A stretch of 64,000 bases of DNA from Sipunculus nudus. Lineage: Eukaryota > Annelida > Sipuncula > Golfingiida > Sipunculidae. The position numbers and the translations under genes are program-made. The notes under the pieces were generated by a model. The model saw nothing but the letters and a program-made list of their open reading frames with translations. It was not told where the DNA came from and did no database searches. Positions 35,131 to 45,773 of this stretch are shown piece by piece (position 1 is the stretch's first letter; the number at the start of each line of letters is the position of its first letter). Location: assembly GCA_026874595.1 (NCBI GenBank), contig CM049306.1:13541019-13605018 (forward strand), given 5' to 3'.

Positions 35131-35215
35131 TACTACGTAGTTTCGGGCATGAAGTTTTTGCACTCATCAGGTAATCTGATCAGTGCAACAAAATGTTTGA
35201 CGAAACTACGTAATA
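35131..35215. repeat. 85-bp foldback hairpin
   Basis: The left arm TACTACGTAGTTTCG (35131-35145) pairs with CGAAACTACGTAATA (35201-35215) at 14 of 15 positions. Inner arms TTTTTGCACTCATCAG and CTGATCAGTGCAACAAA continue the stem with one or two mismatches. Confidence 0.85.
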
Positions 35216-35287
35216 GCAAATATGTCACACCCACACACCATCACACATCCACACACGCAGTCACGCACACACACATAAATGTGTGTG

Positions 35288-35289
35288 TG

Positions 35290-35354
<65 letters not shown>
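35288..35354. repeat. (AT)n microsatellite
   Basis: A TA array of about 67 bp with one TACATA interruption; preceded by CACAC and GTGTGT tracts. Confidence 0.95.
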
Positions 35355-35356
<2 letters not shown>

Positions 35357-38300
35357 GTGAGGATGCAAACGGTGATTCCGGGGAGACAGGGAGGGGTTTT
35401 CATATCCGACCATATATAACCATGAAACGTCACTGATTGCCACTTTCCTTGCACAGAAATGATATGATTGCAGATCCATACTCGAACACCTTCAACCCAG
35501 AGCCCATATATATTCACGAGCTACACTTCATGGTAAAAAAATACTAAAATTCAATCACAATTCCTTTCAATGACCGGGCTGTATGACCTACATATAACAG
35601 CAATAAAAGTATATACCATGTGATGACCCGACACCATTCAAATGAGAGTGAATTTTTGTATTTACATAACTGTTAACTACTGTAAGTGTATATCATAATT
35701 ATGAAGCTCACTCTGCAGCGCCGCTCTCTAGTCCATCCCAAACAATTAGGATTGACTATGGAAATCAGTGTTCTCATTCAGTGCAAACACCAATGAGGGG
35801 TATGAGGCCAAGGAATATACTTGTACATGCATGATTCGTAACGTTGGTAAAAAAATTCTTCTTTTTTTGTGGAAAATGCAAAAATGTTTTACCAGAACTC
35901 TGATATCTCTCCCTTTGTCTTCTGAGCTGTCAAGACACCCGTTTTAAGTTACTAGAACCACATTTTCCTCCCAGATAAAAAATGCAGGAATAATATGCAA
36001 AACTTCTGCACACACACACATATACACATAAATGCATGGAACGCATATGTACATATATGAGATTAAAGTGTTGCTAAAAGGCTATTGTATCAGCGAATAT
36101 TAGCCCAAAAACGTCGGGAAATAGTCACGTGCAAGGAGCAGGAAGGAAGTTAAGGTGCGAGTCCAATATGGTGGAGTAAAATCTTATACCGGAGTACAGT
36201 ACCGCTTCCTGCAGGTGATTGCGTCACTGATCTATGTATCCACGGGAAGAGTCGTGACATCAAGCCATATTCTATTAGTTCACTTGTATGAGTTACATGT
36301 ATATATATAAATAAACTTAAAAAGAGAGAATTTATATAATAAGCTTCTTCTGAAACCCTCTATTTTCGGATAGCCATTAGCATAATTTCACCCTTTCTTA
36401 ATTGCTACGATACTGCTGCATGAGTGATATTCCCTGAAAAATATATATCATCATAGTGACATCAGATGAAATATCCAAGTTTGTAGGCGTATGTTTATGA
36501 CCTATGTTACCATTAACCCCTGTACCTATGTATGTACTGTATTTGTACAGTCAACAATAATATTGATATCATAAATTATTAAGTTGGTGTATATTGCCCT
36601 CATTGGTTTTAGTCAAATAAATGGATAGCCCTTGAATAAAAACAATGTTTGATTGAGTGGCTCAATTCTTCATCAAGTGGATTCTAAAGTTCTTCTTTTG
36701 TGACAAGTGTATAGACATGTGACTGAGTCACGCCTTGAATTTGACCACAAAGGGTTCCACTGTGATGGTTTCGGTGAGCAGGGGTCAGTATACTGTGACT
36801 CATCGACTGTGAATCATCTCTTCTACGTGTACTAACCAAGCCGCACCGAACTGAAGTGTAAAAATGGTTATTTACATCAAAGGTTAAATATGGCATAAAG
36901 ATCTGTTTAAATGTCACCCCTTAAAAAAGAGCGAATAAATCCTTGTTTCTGGATTTTAAAAGAGGAAAAAATAACTTTCTTGATCCTAAAGGTATTTAAA
37001 TCTGGGTATATCAAGAAAGAACATTCAGTCTAGCTTTGGAAGAGGGGAGCTGGCGCATGACCTTATAGCAACCACACGTTACCGGTCACGAAACAGTGTG
37101 CTTATAATTTGGGAACACGAAGGTTGCACAGTATATTGTGTTATTCAATTAAAATATAGTGAGTGACCCTGCATCTTCAACATAATTAATCGTATATTAA
37201 TTTTTGTTTAAGCACAGAGAGTCACTTGCTGTTTCTGCTGTTCTTCCAATTATATTGTTTCTTTATTTTTAATGATCATTATGGAAAACATCGATTTTCA
37301 AAATCTGCATGTTCCCAGGACTTTTCAGTTTGTGTAGTTCAAAATATATGAATATTGTTCTTTTGGTTTTATTTTTCATGATCTTGTTTATTATTAGGAA
37401 TTAAGAATTATGACGAGTTTGTATTCGAAGGCGTGTCATAATTGGGTATTTATAGGTACTCATATATATTACAGCAATCCAAAACTAACCATGGCTAATC
37501 CCGATTTTCCACATGTCGGCTATACATAAGAAAGTCTGCTGCTAGTCTTATTCATGTTTCGAGCATCTCAATGGATTCACATCGTCAATGTAATCTCTTA
37601 ATATCGCGAAAGAAATCTTGATCTTGTGTAACTCGCGTAGACTACGCACTTAAGACATGAGCAATGGCTGCCGAACGCGTGGGACACTGGGGCAATGTCC
37701 TTCAGATATAGGGATGAGAAGTTGGCATTTATTCAAGACCCCTTGTGTCAGTGTTTATGCCAAGTGCTGAGATTGCATAATACATGAGCACCCTTTGTTA
37801 TCTCCTCTTTTAATACAGATCTATAGCCGTCGGCAAGATTATACAGATTCTTCAATCCTTAAAGCAGATGTGATTAATCGTTATTAAACCACAATCATTT
37901 TCTTAACGTTAAATCAATCATTATATTTACCGTGTATTTAGATAGGGAATTTGATGAACTAAACTGCCACGAAGCTATTTAATATCGACCATCTAAATTG
38001 TTTGCAATCTGATTTTTTGTTGTTGTTTTGCAATAGTATACATATCAGGGTTCAATTATAGTATATTTTATTCCTAAATGTATATGGTTATCATGACTCA
38101 TATTATTTTCATCTTTTTAACATCGTCAAAAGTATTTAGAAATGGGTGTACTGCCCATAAGAAGGAGAAACTGCTGGGAATAATACCCACATTAACACTT
38201 GGAACCATCCAGTTAAAAAGGTTATGGGTACCGAGTCTGGGACAGCCTGAGATGTTGAAGAGTTTTTGAAAGTTTTTTTATTCACCAAACAATTATCTGC

Positions 38301-39062
38301 TTTATTCTACCAAAATTTTAGAAACAAAGGCGTATTTAAAGGGGAGGTAGAATCCTGACGGCCATGTAATATATCCCTGCCTTTGAAAACAATTGATGAA
38401 TAAGAGTAAATCACTTCATAAAAATCGCAGGTCTCCCATATATAACAGCAACAGGTTAAACGAACAATAATAACGTGTACATTAACCTGAATCAGTTCCT
38501 CGTTACGATGCAGTGAAATGAGATGCTGTATTGTTAATTTCTATATAATGAATTATTGATACAGCTACACGGCCACTGAGAGCGGTATCACACATTTGCG
38601 TGAACGTCTGTTCTTTCGTCTGTACTCGCTCAATAAAACCGAAACATAAACCAAACATATTATACTAAGACGTAAATGGTGCTGGGCACTTTCGTCCTTT
38701 GTTCAGAACTGTCCGACCGTTCTTCCAGTGCGCCAGAGAAATGCGAGGTCGTGAGGCTGTATAGACGATTATAAAACCATCACCACTTCAAAAAGAGGAA
38801 TTGCAGGCCTCTAGCTACACGTTTCTGGTATGATGATAATGATGATGGTCACTTCATATCTGCACCTCATCACAATGTCATAATCACTTGTGACATTGAC
38901 AATCACTCTCATGCACTTGCAGAAGACTGTATTTGGAGCATGTATTCTCACAAGACAAAAGGGTGAATATCTAGCCATATATGTATAACTACATGGTAAA
39001 ATGGCATATGTGCAATTCTTTTTATATACGTGTTATACCATGCATAGCTTTTTCATTTTCCT
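35355..39062. other. Intergenic DNA, nothing recognised
   Basis: Unique sequence of intermediate composition with no long microsatellite. ORFs are short and unremarkable. CAGCGCCGCTCTCTAG near 35716 is a poor CTCF-like match. Confidence 0.5.
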
Positions 39063-41155
39063 AACTAGAATACGGGTAGTCGACAAGCGACTACGTGTAT
39101 CCGCCGAAATCAGAGTGGGACGGGTGAAGTGAGGCATGGATTGTGTGGCAAGGGGAAATAGAGTGAGGTGTGTTGCATATTAGGATGGATGTTTGCAGTC
39201 GAAATATGTATGTAGGTGGCGCCAACTATAAAAATCCAGAAATCTATCCAAGTTGTATACATATACAAAATTGTATTCAAACCACTGCTTGTATATGAGT
39301 GATTTTATCCCACAGCAGACAAACAGAAGGACGCTGTGAAAAATTGTTGTAGGTGGCGCCACCAATTTTGTGTATGATAAAGAGCTATGTGAGATCTATA
39401 CATATGCAACATTTTCAGATACATCAAACCAGTCCTGAGATATTATTATTTATTTTTACCTTTAAATTGAGAGGGCTATCCAAGATGTATAAACATGCAA
39501 AATTTTACAGGCCTCCCACACTGGCATAAAATCATAAAATTCATAAAATTTCCCAAATTGGCATAAAATAGCATAAAATAAGTAACAAAATCATAAAATT
39601 TTGATGTAATTACCCCCAAAAAAATTGTTTTTACTTCAAAGTCTATGGCTAATTTGCATAGTGCTCAAACTACCTTATAAATACCATGTATATTTGCATT
39701 GCATTTTACACAAGTGGTGTGTGGGCTAGAATAAATATAGTTGTTTTTTGTAAAGCATGAAAATATCATATGCAATATCCTTAACAGCTGTTGAGATATT
39801 CATTAACTGAACTGCTGTATATGAAGTATATGTCAGAGTGTAGATGGGTTGAGTGCGGAACTCAACCAGTTAGATGGGAAATCCAATCTAAACAGTTGAG
39901 TACGGAATAGTCACTGTTATTCCAGTCTCAACCAGCTGACATTGGAATATTCCAATGTACACTGGTTAAGATTGGGATTGCAAGAAGTGAACCAGTTTAC
40001 TTTAGCATGTCCTTAAATACACTAGTTCACTTTAGAATATCTAGAAAGTCTACAGTTTTATTGTTTTACACTTTATAACAAATGCTTCAAAATTGAGATC
40101 AAATCAATTCATTTATTTGCCACAAGAATATATACATTATACATGAAATTTTTCCTGTATATATAGTTATATTCCTGTGAATAAGAGAACTGACTCATAG
40201 AGTATATGTCAGTATTAACATTAAATGTAGTAGGTTATATGGTGCACTGTGCAATAAGAAAACTAAAATTTAAGAGAAAACAAACTATAAATAAAAGTTT
40301 GATTATGAAAATGGAGTACAATATAATAAATATGATTCTTAAATTGAGGATCTTTGTGCTGGGAATATAGAAAATAAGGCCAGTTTGAGGAAAAGGAGAA
40401 ACTTCTTATGCTGTAGTCCAAGGAAGAATCATAATTAAAATTACTAGCTAACTCTTTGGTGTTCTTACTTGCTCATTTGTTTGGGGACTTCTACATGAGT
40501 TTTCCAGTATAGTACAAGTTACAAACTATAGAATCAGGCTTCTGCTTTTTCAACTGTATTACCTATGTTATAATCATGTGAAAATGCTTTGAAATATATA
40601 GGGACCTTGTCTGAACTGCATAAACTAACATATAAAAGGCACTTTTAAAGAGCATAAAAAAGCATAAAATTTTACGAAAAATGTCATAAAATCATAAAAA
40701 AAATTCTCAAAAGTGAGTGGGAGGCCTGATTTTAGGCAGATAAATCAAACTTCTGCCGATATATGAGAGATTTTATCCCAAGGCAGATAAACAGATGGAC
40801 ACTGTGCAAAAATTGTTGCAGGTATAACGCCACCATTTTTTTGTGTATGTTATAAAGCTATCCAAGGGCTACATTTGTATAAAATTTTTATCCCGATTGG
40901 TCAAACAAATTCAAATAGATGTAGATTAATGTGTCAAAACAGACGCACAGATGGACGCACTAGAGAGAGGAAAGGTCAGAGGTCAACCAAAAATGAGGGC
41001 GCAGCAGTTCACATGTGACCCGATCATAATTCCAAATTTTAAAAAATTCTGCCCAGTGGTTACGGAGAAATTCTCCAGAAACCTATGCGGCGGCGGCGTG
41101 GGCGGCGGCGTGCAACTGAAAACTCTGTTTTGTGCAACTCTGTTTTGGCGGATAC
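39063..41155 (-). mobile_element. Element A, copy 1 (interrupted by a nested insertion)
   Basis: The reverse complement of this stretch aligns with 62118-63612: the outer end (TAGAATACGGGTAGTCGAC near 39068), the GTATCCGCC motif, the GGTGGCGCCACC phrases, the AAATTTTGCAT phrases and the inner end (GGTTGACCTCTGACC, CGCCGCC, GTATCCGCCAAAACAGAG) all correspond in order. It is split by a 1221-bp insertion at 39508-40728. There is no transposase ORF. Ends are approximate. Confidence 0.85.
39508..40728. mobile_element. 1.22-kb TIR transposon nested in element A, 6-bp TSD
   Basis: The ends are CAGGCCTCCCAC and GTGGGAGGCCTG (a perfect inverted pair apart from spacing just inside), followed inward by repeated CATAAAAT motifs on both sides. 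It is flanked by ATTTTA at 39502-39507 and 40729-40734. The uninterrupted sequence CTGCCTAAAATTTTGCAT at 63108-63125, in the opposite orientation, is the matching empty site. No long ORF lies inside, so it is non-autonomous. Confidence 0.92.
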
Positions 41156-43110
41156 AAAGAGGATAATTTTATACAGTATAATTGCCTCTGCTAAGACGGA
41201 ACATCTATGCATCGTTTTTGAAGAACGGAATTATGCAACATTCTTTTTATACTCAGTATATACGGGACCACTATCAGCACAAATCGACAGGAAGCTTTTA
41301 TTTGTTCAAGCTTTTGCATATATGTTGAACTTTACAACATATATCTTTTTCCAACTGTTTTCAATAAATATAGTCATGCGTCGAGTATAACCGGAGTGAA
41401 GGCTATCTATTGGACCTGATGTAGGTAACTGCCCAAAGAACACATTTATAATTTCGTACCTCGGTTCCAGGCCCCCTGCAAAAGTTTCTGAGACAACGCG
41501 CAATGAGAAAGATTTGTTACACGAGCAGCTGGTCACGGTGGCCTAAACACGAGCTCAAAACTAATCAAATATAAATGTTTGCTACTTTGCCAGTCTGTGA
41601 TTTAGGACAAATAGGATTTCACAAAAAATACTTTCCTGTATAAAGTTTCTATTTAATGATAAAAAAATTGATTTATATGTTGTTTTACAATAAAAATGTA
41701 CTATTGGTAACATAAATCATACAAATGTAAAAACTTTTGAAAAGGCCTACCAATTGCTGCGTAATCTAAACATATTAAACAATACAGGAAGGCAATGTTA
41801 AACTTTAATGTTTAATGTTATTAACGTTATCTTATTCATTCAACTGCATGTGTACTGTCTTTGAATAAAAGTAGAAGTACGACCTCATTCGCTTAGTGTA
41901 AAGTCTGTGCACTGAATTTATGACATACTCTGACCAGACATACACAGTTATAAACACGCTATTTTACTTCTGGGCGTATATAAATGTAAATTCGTATGAC
42001 TTTTTAGGGCCAAAGAGTCTATTAATAAGGACTGCAAGTAACTGAAGCGGAAATTACAAAGCAGGAGAGAGAAAGAAACTTTGTACACTCAACTCAATTA
42101 TGAGTACTCTGGTTATTAAACATCTCCATGACACAGATACACGTTACATATAGACATATATGTGTAACAATTTCAAGCACACAGGTCACGCACAATATAC
42201 TTGCTCGAAGCTCTTATACATGTAATAAGAGGTCATTATCATATCACCACCGAGGCGTGGAAAGTACAGGCGTGATATCCGCAGCACTTTGAGGTTGATT
42301 CTTGATACCGGTTATATACACGCTTACAGACATTGTTAGCAATTTATTTAATGTACATCGGATAATATATAAAGAAACTTTTGTTTGAAGAGACAAAGGA
42401 AACGATACATCTATATCAGAAATAGCTGATAAACCCGGCGACCTCAAAACACATATAATGGATACTGTTTGAGACATGAAGATTGAAAGATTTCTTGTAA
42501 TTTCGCATGCTTCTGAAACAAAATTGTTTCACTGAAGTACTGATTATATTTTGTAATATTATAATAGACCAAAGCTTCCCTTTAAACTTTTTGAAAGGAT
42601 AAATAACTACGGTACCTTACTTTGCCCTTAACGGTTTCATGACTCGACCTGTAATATATGCACGCCATATTCTATGGTAAACACTTATCTGTATTGTTTC
42701 TGTACCTTCAGATATGGGCAATCCTAGAATATGGAAAAACTTTCAAGAATATTTTGTTAACTCAAAATTTTTCTCCATTCCTGACAATTTTATTGAGTTC
42801 TGTTCATTTTCTAAAAATAAACGGTTTACTTAACACGGATTGCACAATAAGATAAACTAACTAATATACAGATTTATAAATATTCCTCCCTTTGTGAAGT
42901 CAGTCCCTATAAAGCTCCTATCGCGGATTGACTCGCGGTATAGTGTGATGATATGGTACTCCAAACACACCAAGTTTGATCTTTTAAACCAAACGTCATG
43001 CACGCAAGCACACGGAATATGCTTCTGTTTCACGGATTCTTGAACATGGAAATGCATAAAAACAATAATTAGCTTTTTTTGCCAACAATGAATAAAGATG
43101 TCACGCCATT

Positions 43111-43111
43111 A

Positions 43112-43155
<44 letters not shown>

Positions 43156-43156
43156 T
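43111..43156. repeat. Compound (TA)n(TG)n microsatellite
   Basis: About 28 bp of TA run directly into about 18 bp of TG. It is the right-most TA array of the window. Confidence 0.95.
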
Positions 43157-43222
43157 ATACATTTGTTGTTCAATAACTTACACAATATGTTATACGTTCG
43201 ATGTTCAATAACTTACACAATA
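43153..43222. repeat. 35-bp direct tandem duplication
   Basis: TGTTATACATTTGTTGTTC and TGTTATACGTTCGATGTTC start at 43153 and 43188, each followed by AATAACTTACACAATAT. Confidence 0.9.
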
Positions 43223-43727
43223 TTGTACGAAATAAATTCACGTGAACATGATAAATTGGCTCGGGTGTAAACGTGCGGTATCTGGTGATTGCAAGGAAAA
43301 TGGTGTGAATGTGGCAGGTTTCCATCAAACAAGTTGGACGAAAGTGTGTCACTTATAAATAAAAAATATTGTTTATAAACTTTAGGACTAAAATTACATT
43401 AATTTCGTTGTTGTTTCATATTCTAAATGCACATCAATATTCAGTTTTAACATTGACCACCTACTTCAAACTGTTTTGCATGCGCTTATTGGTTGAAAAT
43501 TAAATTGGTAGTTTCTTTCATCAGTCCAGTTTGAATAATATGAATCACCGGAGAATACTCTGTCGTGCGCCAAACCTAAATAACTACAAAAGTGAAGCAT
43601 ATTTTACTCTAAAATCATAGTTTCTCATGAACCATGTAGAAAATGTGAGGTAAACAAATTTTATGACCAAATGCTATCATCTCGGATCAAATGTAGAAGT
43701 TAACCATGGATGAGTCACAAACTTCGC

Positions 43728-45773
43728 TCAGTGCATCTGGAAGAGTTTAATGGCAGCCCTGCCTTTAGCGCTTTCTGTGACGACAAGGTTTTTGGCAGGA
43801 GACACAACAACAGCGTACGGGTCTTTGATACCGTTATCACGAGTTAAAAGATGACGTATAAACCTACCAGACGGAGAGAACATACTGATGCGGTTATTAT
43901 TACGATCAGCTATAATGATGTTGCCATCCGGGTGGACGCAGATACCACGTGGGTATTTGAAGTAACCGTCACCGTTGCCCTGTGAGCCAATTTTATATTG
44001 AAAGCGCCCTGAACTGTTGAACACTTTAATACAATGGTTATCGGAGTCAGATATAAAGATATCCCCGTTTTGGCCTACAGCCACGTACAGTGGGTTATGA
44101 AAATGTTCATTCCCTTTGCCGCGACCCCCAAAACGTTTGACACAATTGTTCTCCCCTTCGAATATACTGACCGAGTGTTCAGCTATATCCGTAATAACAC
44201 AACATCCGGTCGGACTCATTGCGATTCCACAAGGACAAAACAGATGCCCAAGTCCCCATTTGGCAAGCGATTTACCTTTTTCGCTGAAAACTTCGATGCG
44301 TTTGTGACTCTCGTCTGCGACCATGATGTTTCCCATTTGGGTCACCGCTACTCCCTGCGGTTCTATCTGTCCCGCAGCGATGACACACACGGAAGACCCG
44401 GCGGTATCGAAGATGTGTAGTCGTTTGTTGCCCCATTCCGCCACAACAATATTACCATTCGGTAAGCAGGCCACCCCGACCGGATCCCTTATTTCGTTTC
44501 TGCCATTCCCCATCTTATTAATGTTAAGCAGCAGTTTGGGAGTTTCGCGGACCATGTCTCGTTCTCTTTCTTCCCTTCTGGCGGTATCCATTAAGTCTGG
44601 AATAGAACTTAAGCTTGCTGACAACAGTTCTTCTGATCGCTGTTGCAGTTCTGCAGTAGTACCTGCTACGTCTTCCAGACGTCCAACACGAAAATCTTGA
44701 CGTCCTGGCAAAAAGGACGTCACTTTTCTTATATCAACATCGCGGACAAGGTTTAAGTCGCTTACCGTGCGCATGCGCTGCACAAGTTCCCCATGCACCG
44801 CCATGAGTTTGATATTAGTGCTGTTATCAATTTTGCGCTGTACCGTGTTGTAAGCAAAATCTTTAACGCTTATCGCCTTGGCCAGTTGATAACTCACATG
44901 ATCAGACTCTTTTAACAAGCGGGTTAGACTCGCATCTCGTCGATCTTGCAGTTCTTTAAGTAGAGACTTCTCCTGAGCCCGGATTTCTTCAATCATGTCA
45001 CGTGTTCTCTCTTTTATAAGCATTTCAGCTTGCTCTAGTCCAGTCAGACATGTTTTGCGCAAATTTGACATTTCGCTTTCCCTGCTACGTAGCTCTGTTA
45101 TTTTACAATCCAGTTGACTTATCAGATTGTTAATGTCCTGGCGACAGTTTTGAACTGCTTCTGACAAGTTCTTCACGTCATGTCGCTCGTGTGCGTGCAT
45201 AATGCATAACGTACAAGCGGCTGCCAAGCAGGTCTCACAGAAAAATTTCACCACTTCTCCTTTATGCAAACTGCACATGATATCAGAGGAAGATTTTTCA
45301 CTCTTGTCTATAATTTGATGACTTTTAAACAGACTATTTTTGTTATGTTTCTTGATACAAGAATCGCAGTAACTGATAGAGCAATTAGTGCAAAAATATC
45401 TGGCTTTTGTGAGCTTTTTCTGAGATTTACATGACTCACAGTTTTGTCCCCCGGGTTTACTTCCTCGTAGATTTACGGTCTTGAACATATCTTCGATCTT
45501 TTGGATGCGAAAGTCGTTTCTGAGGGCGGAGATCCCCCCGACGGGCATTGTGGTGAGTTCCCGACAGGTGGGGCATGGAAGTTTACCTGTGTGAGCTTTC
45601 TTCTGTTGACGATATGTCACCAGGTAACCTTCCAGGCATTCAGCGCAGAATGAATGACCGCATTTCAACATTTTAGGGGTACGATAATTATCGAAACATA
45701 TCATACAGTGGAGGAGATCCTCGTACCCAGCGGATTCCACGCTGATCTTCCGTCCTCCCGATCCTCCCGACAT
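43728..45773 (-). CDS. TRIM-NHL protein, probable E3 ubiquitin ligase (RING, two B-boxes, coiled coil, NHL propeller)
   Basis: One uninterrupted exon encodes 681 residues. The start chosen is the ATG at 45773 (A at -3); the frame is open 12 codons further, but only to a GTG. Domains: C3HC4 RING with ligands C23, C26, C38, H40, C43, C46, C67, C70; a first B-box with C112, C115, C128, C131, C136, C139, H143, H151; a second B-box with C167, H170, C179, C182, C187, C190, H195, H198; a coiled coil at about 208-310; and six NHL repeats at about 425-681 (for example PVGVACLPNGNIVVAEWGN). All zinc ligands are intact. No filamin domain is visible between coiled coil and NHL, unlike TRIM2, TRIM3 and TRIM71. 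RING TRIM proteins generally transfer ubiquitin, and NHL propellers bind RNA or protein; the substrate here is unknown. Molluscs have many such intronless genes, so no orthologue is named. Confidence 0.95.
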   Translation of the reverse strand: MSGGSGGRKISVESAGYEDLLHCMICFDNYRTPKMLKCGHSFCAECLEGYLVTYRQQKKAHTGKLPCPTCRELTTMPVGGISALRNDFRIQKIEDMFKTVNLRGSKPGGQNCESCKSQKKLTKARYFCTNCSISYCDSCIKKHNKNSLFKSHQIIDKSEKSSSDIMCSLHKGEVVKFFCETCLAAACTLCIMHAHERHDVKNLSEAVQNCRQDINNLISQLDCKITELRSRESEMSNLRKTCLTGLEQAEMLIKERTRDMIEEIRAQEKSLLKELQDRRDASLTRLLKESDHVSYQLAKAISVKDFAYNTVQRKIDNSTNIKLMAVHGELVQRMRTVSDLNLVRDVDIRKVTSFLPGRQDFRVGRLEDVAGTTAELQQRSEELLSASLSSIPDLMDTARREERERDMVRETPKLLLNINKMGNGRNEIRDPVGVACLPNGNIVVAEWGNKRLHIFDTAGSSVCVIAAGQIEPQGVAVTQMGNIMVADESHKRIEVFSEKGKSLAKWGLGHLFCPCGIAMSPTGCCVITDIAEHSVSIFEGENNCVKRFGGRGKGNEHFHNPLYVAVGQNGDIFISDSDNHCIKVFNSSGRFQYKIGSQGNGDGYFKYPRGICVHPDGNIIIADRNNNRISMFSPSGRFIRHLLTRDNGIKDPYAVVVSPAKNLVVTESAKGRAAIKLFQMH

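Larger units (their letters stand above)
34850..35354. other. Intergenic DNA with hairpin and (TA)n array
   Basis: This includes an open frame of about 190 codons whose C-terminal part is microsatellite. It shows no recognised domain and is not called as a gene. The TA array is at 35288-35354. Confidence 0.5.
41156..43727. other. Region downstream of the TRIM-NHL gene
   Basis: Unique, fairly AT-rich sequence with no recognised gene. It would include the 3' UTR of the TRIM-NHL gene next to 43728, but no clear minus-strand AATAAA was found close to the stop. A compound TA/TG array and a 35-bp duplication lie at 43111-43222. Confidence 0.5.

Noticed and set aside
34849-35436. 195-codon plus-strand ORF
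   Set aside because: The C-terminal half is microsatellite-derived (YIYIYI), no domain or splice structure is seen, and the frame crosses a foldback hairpin.
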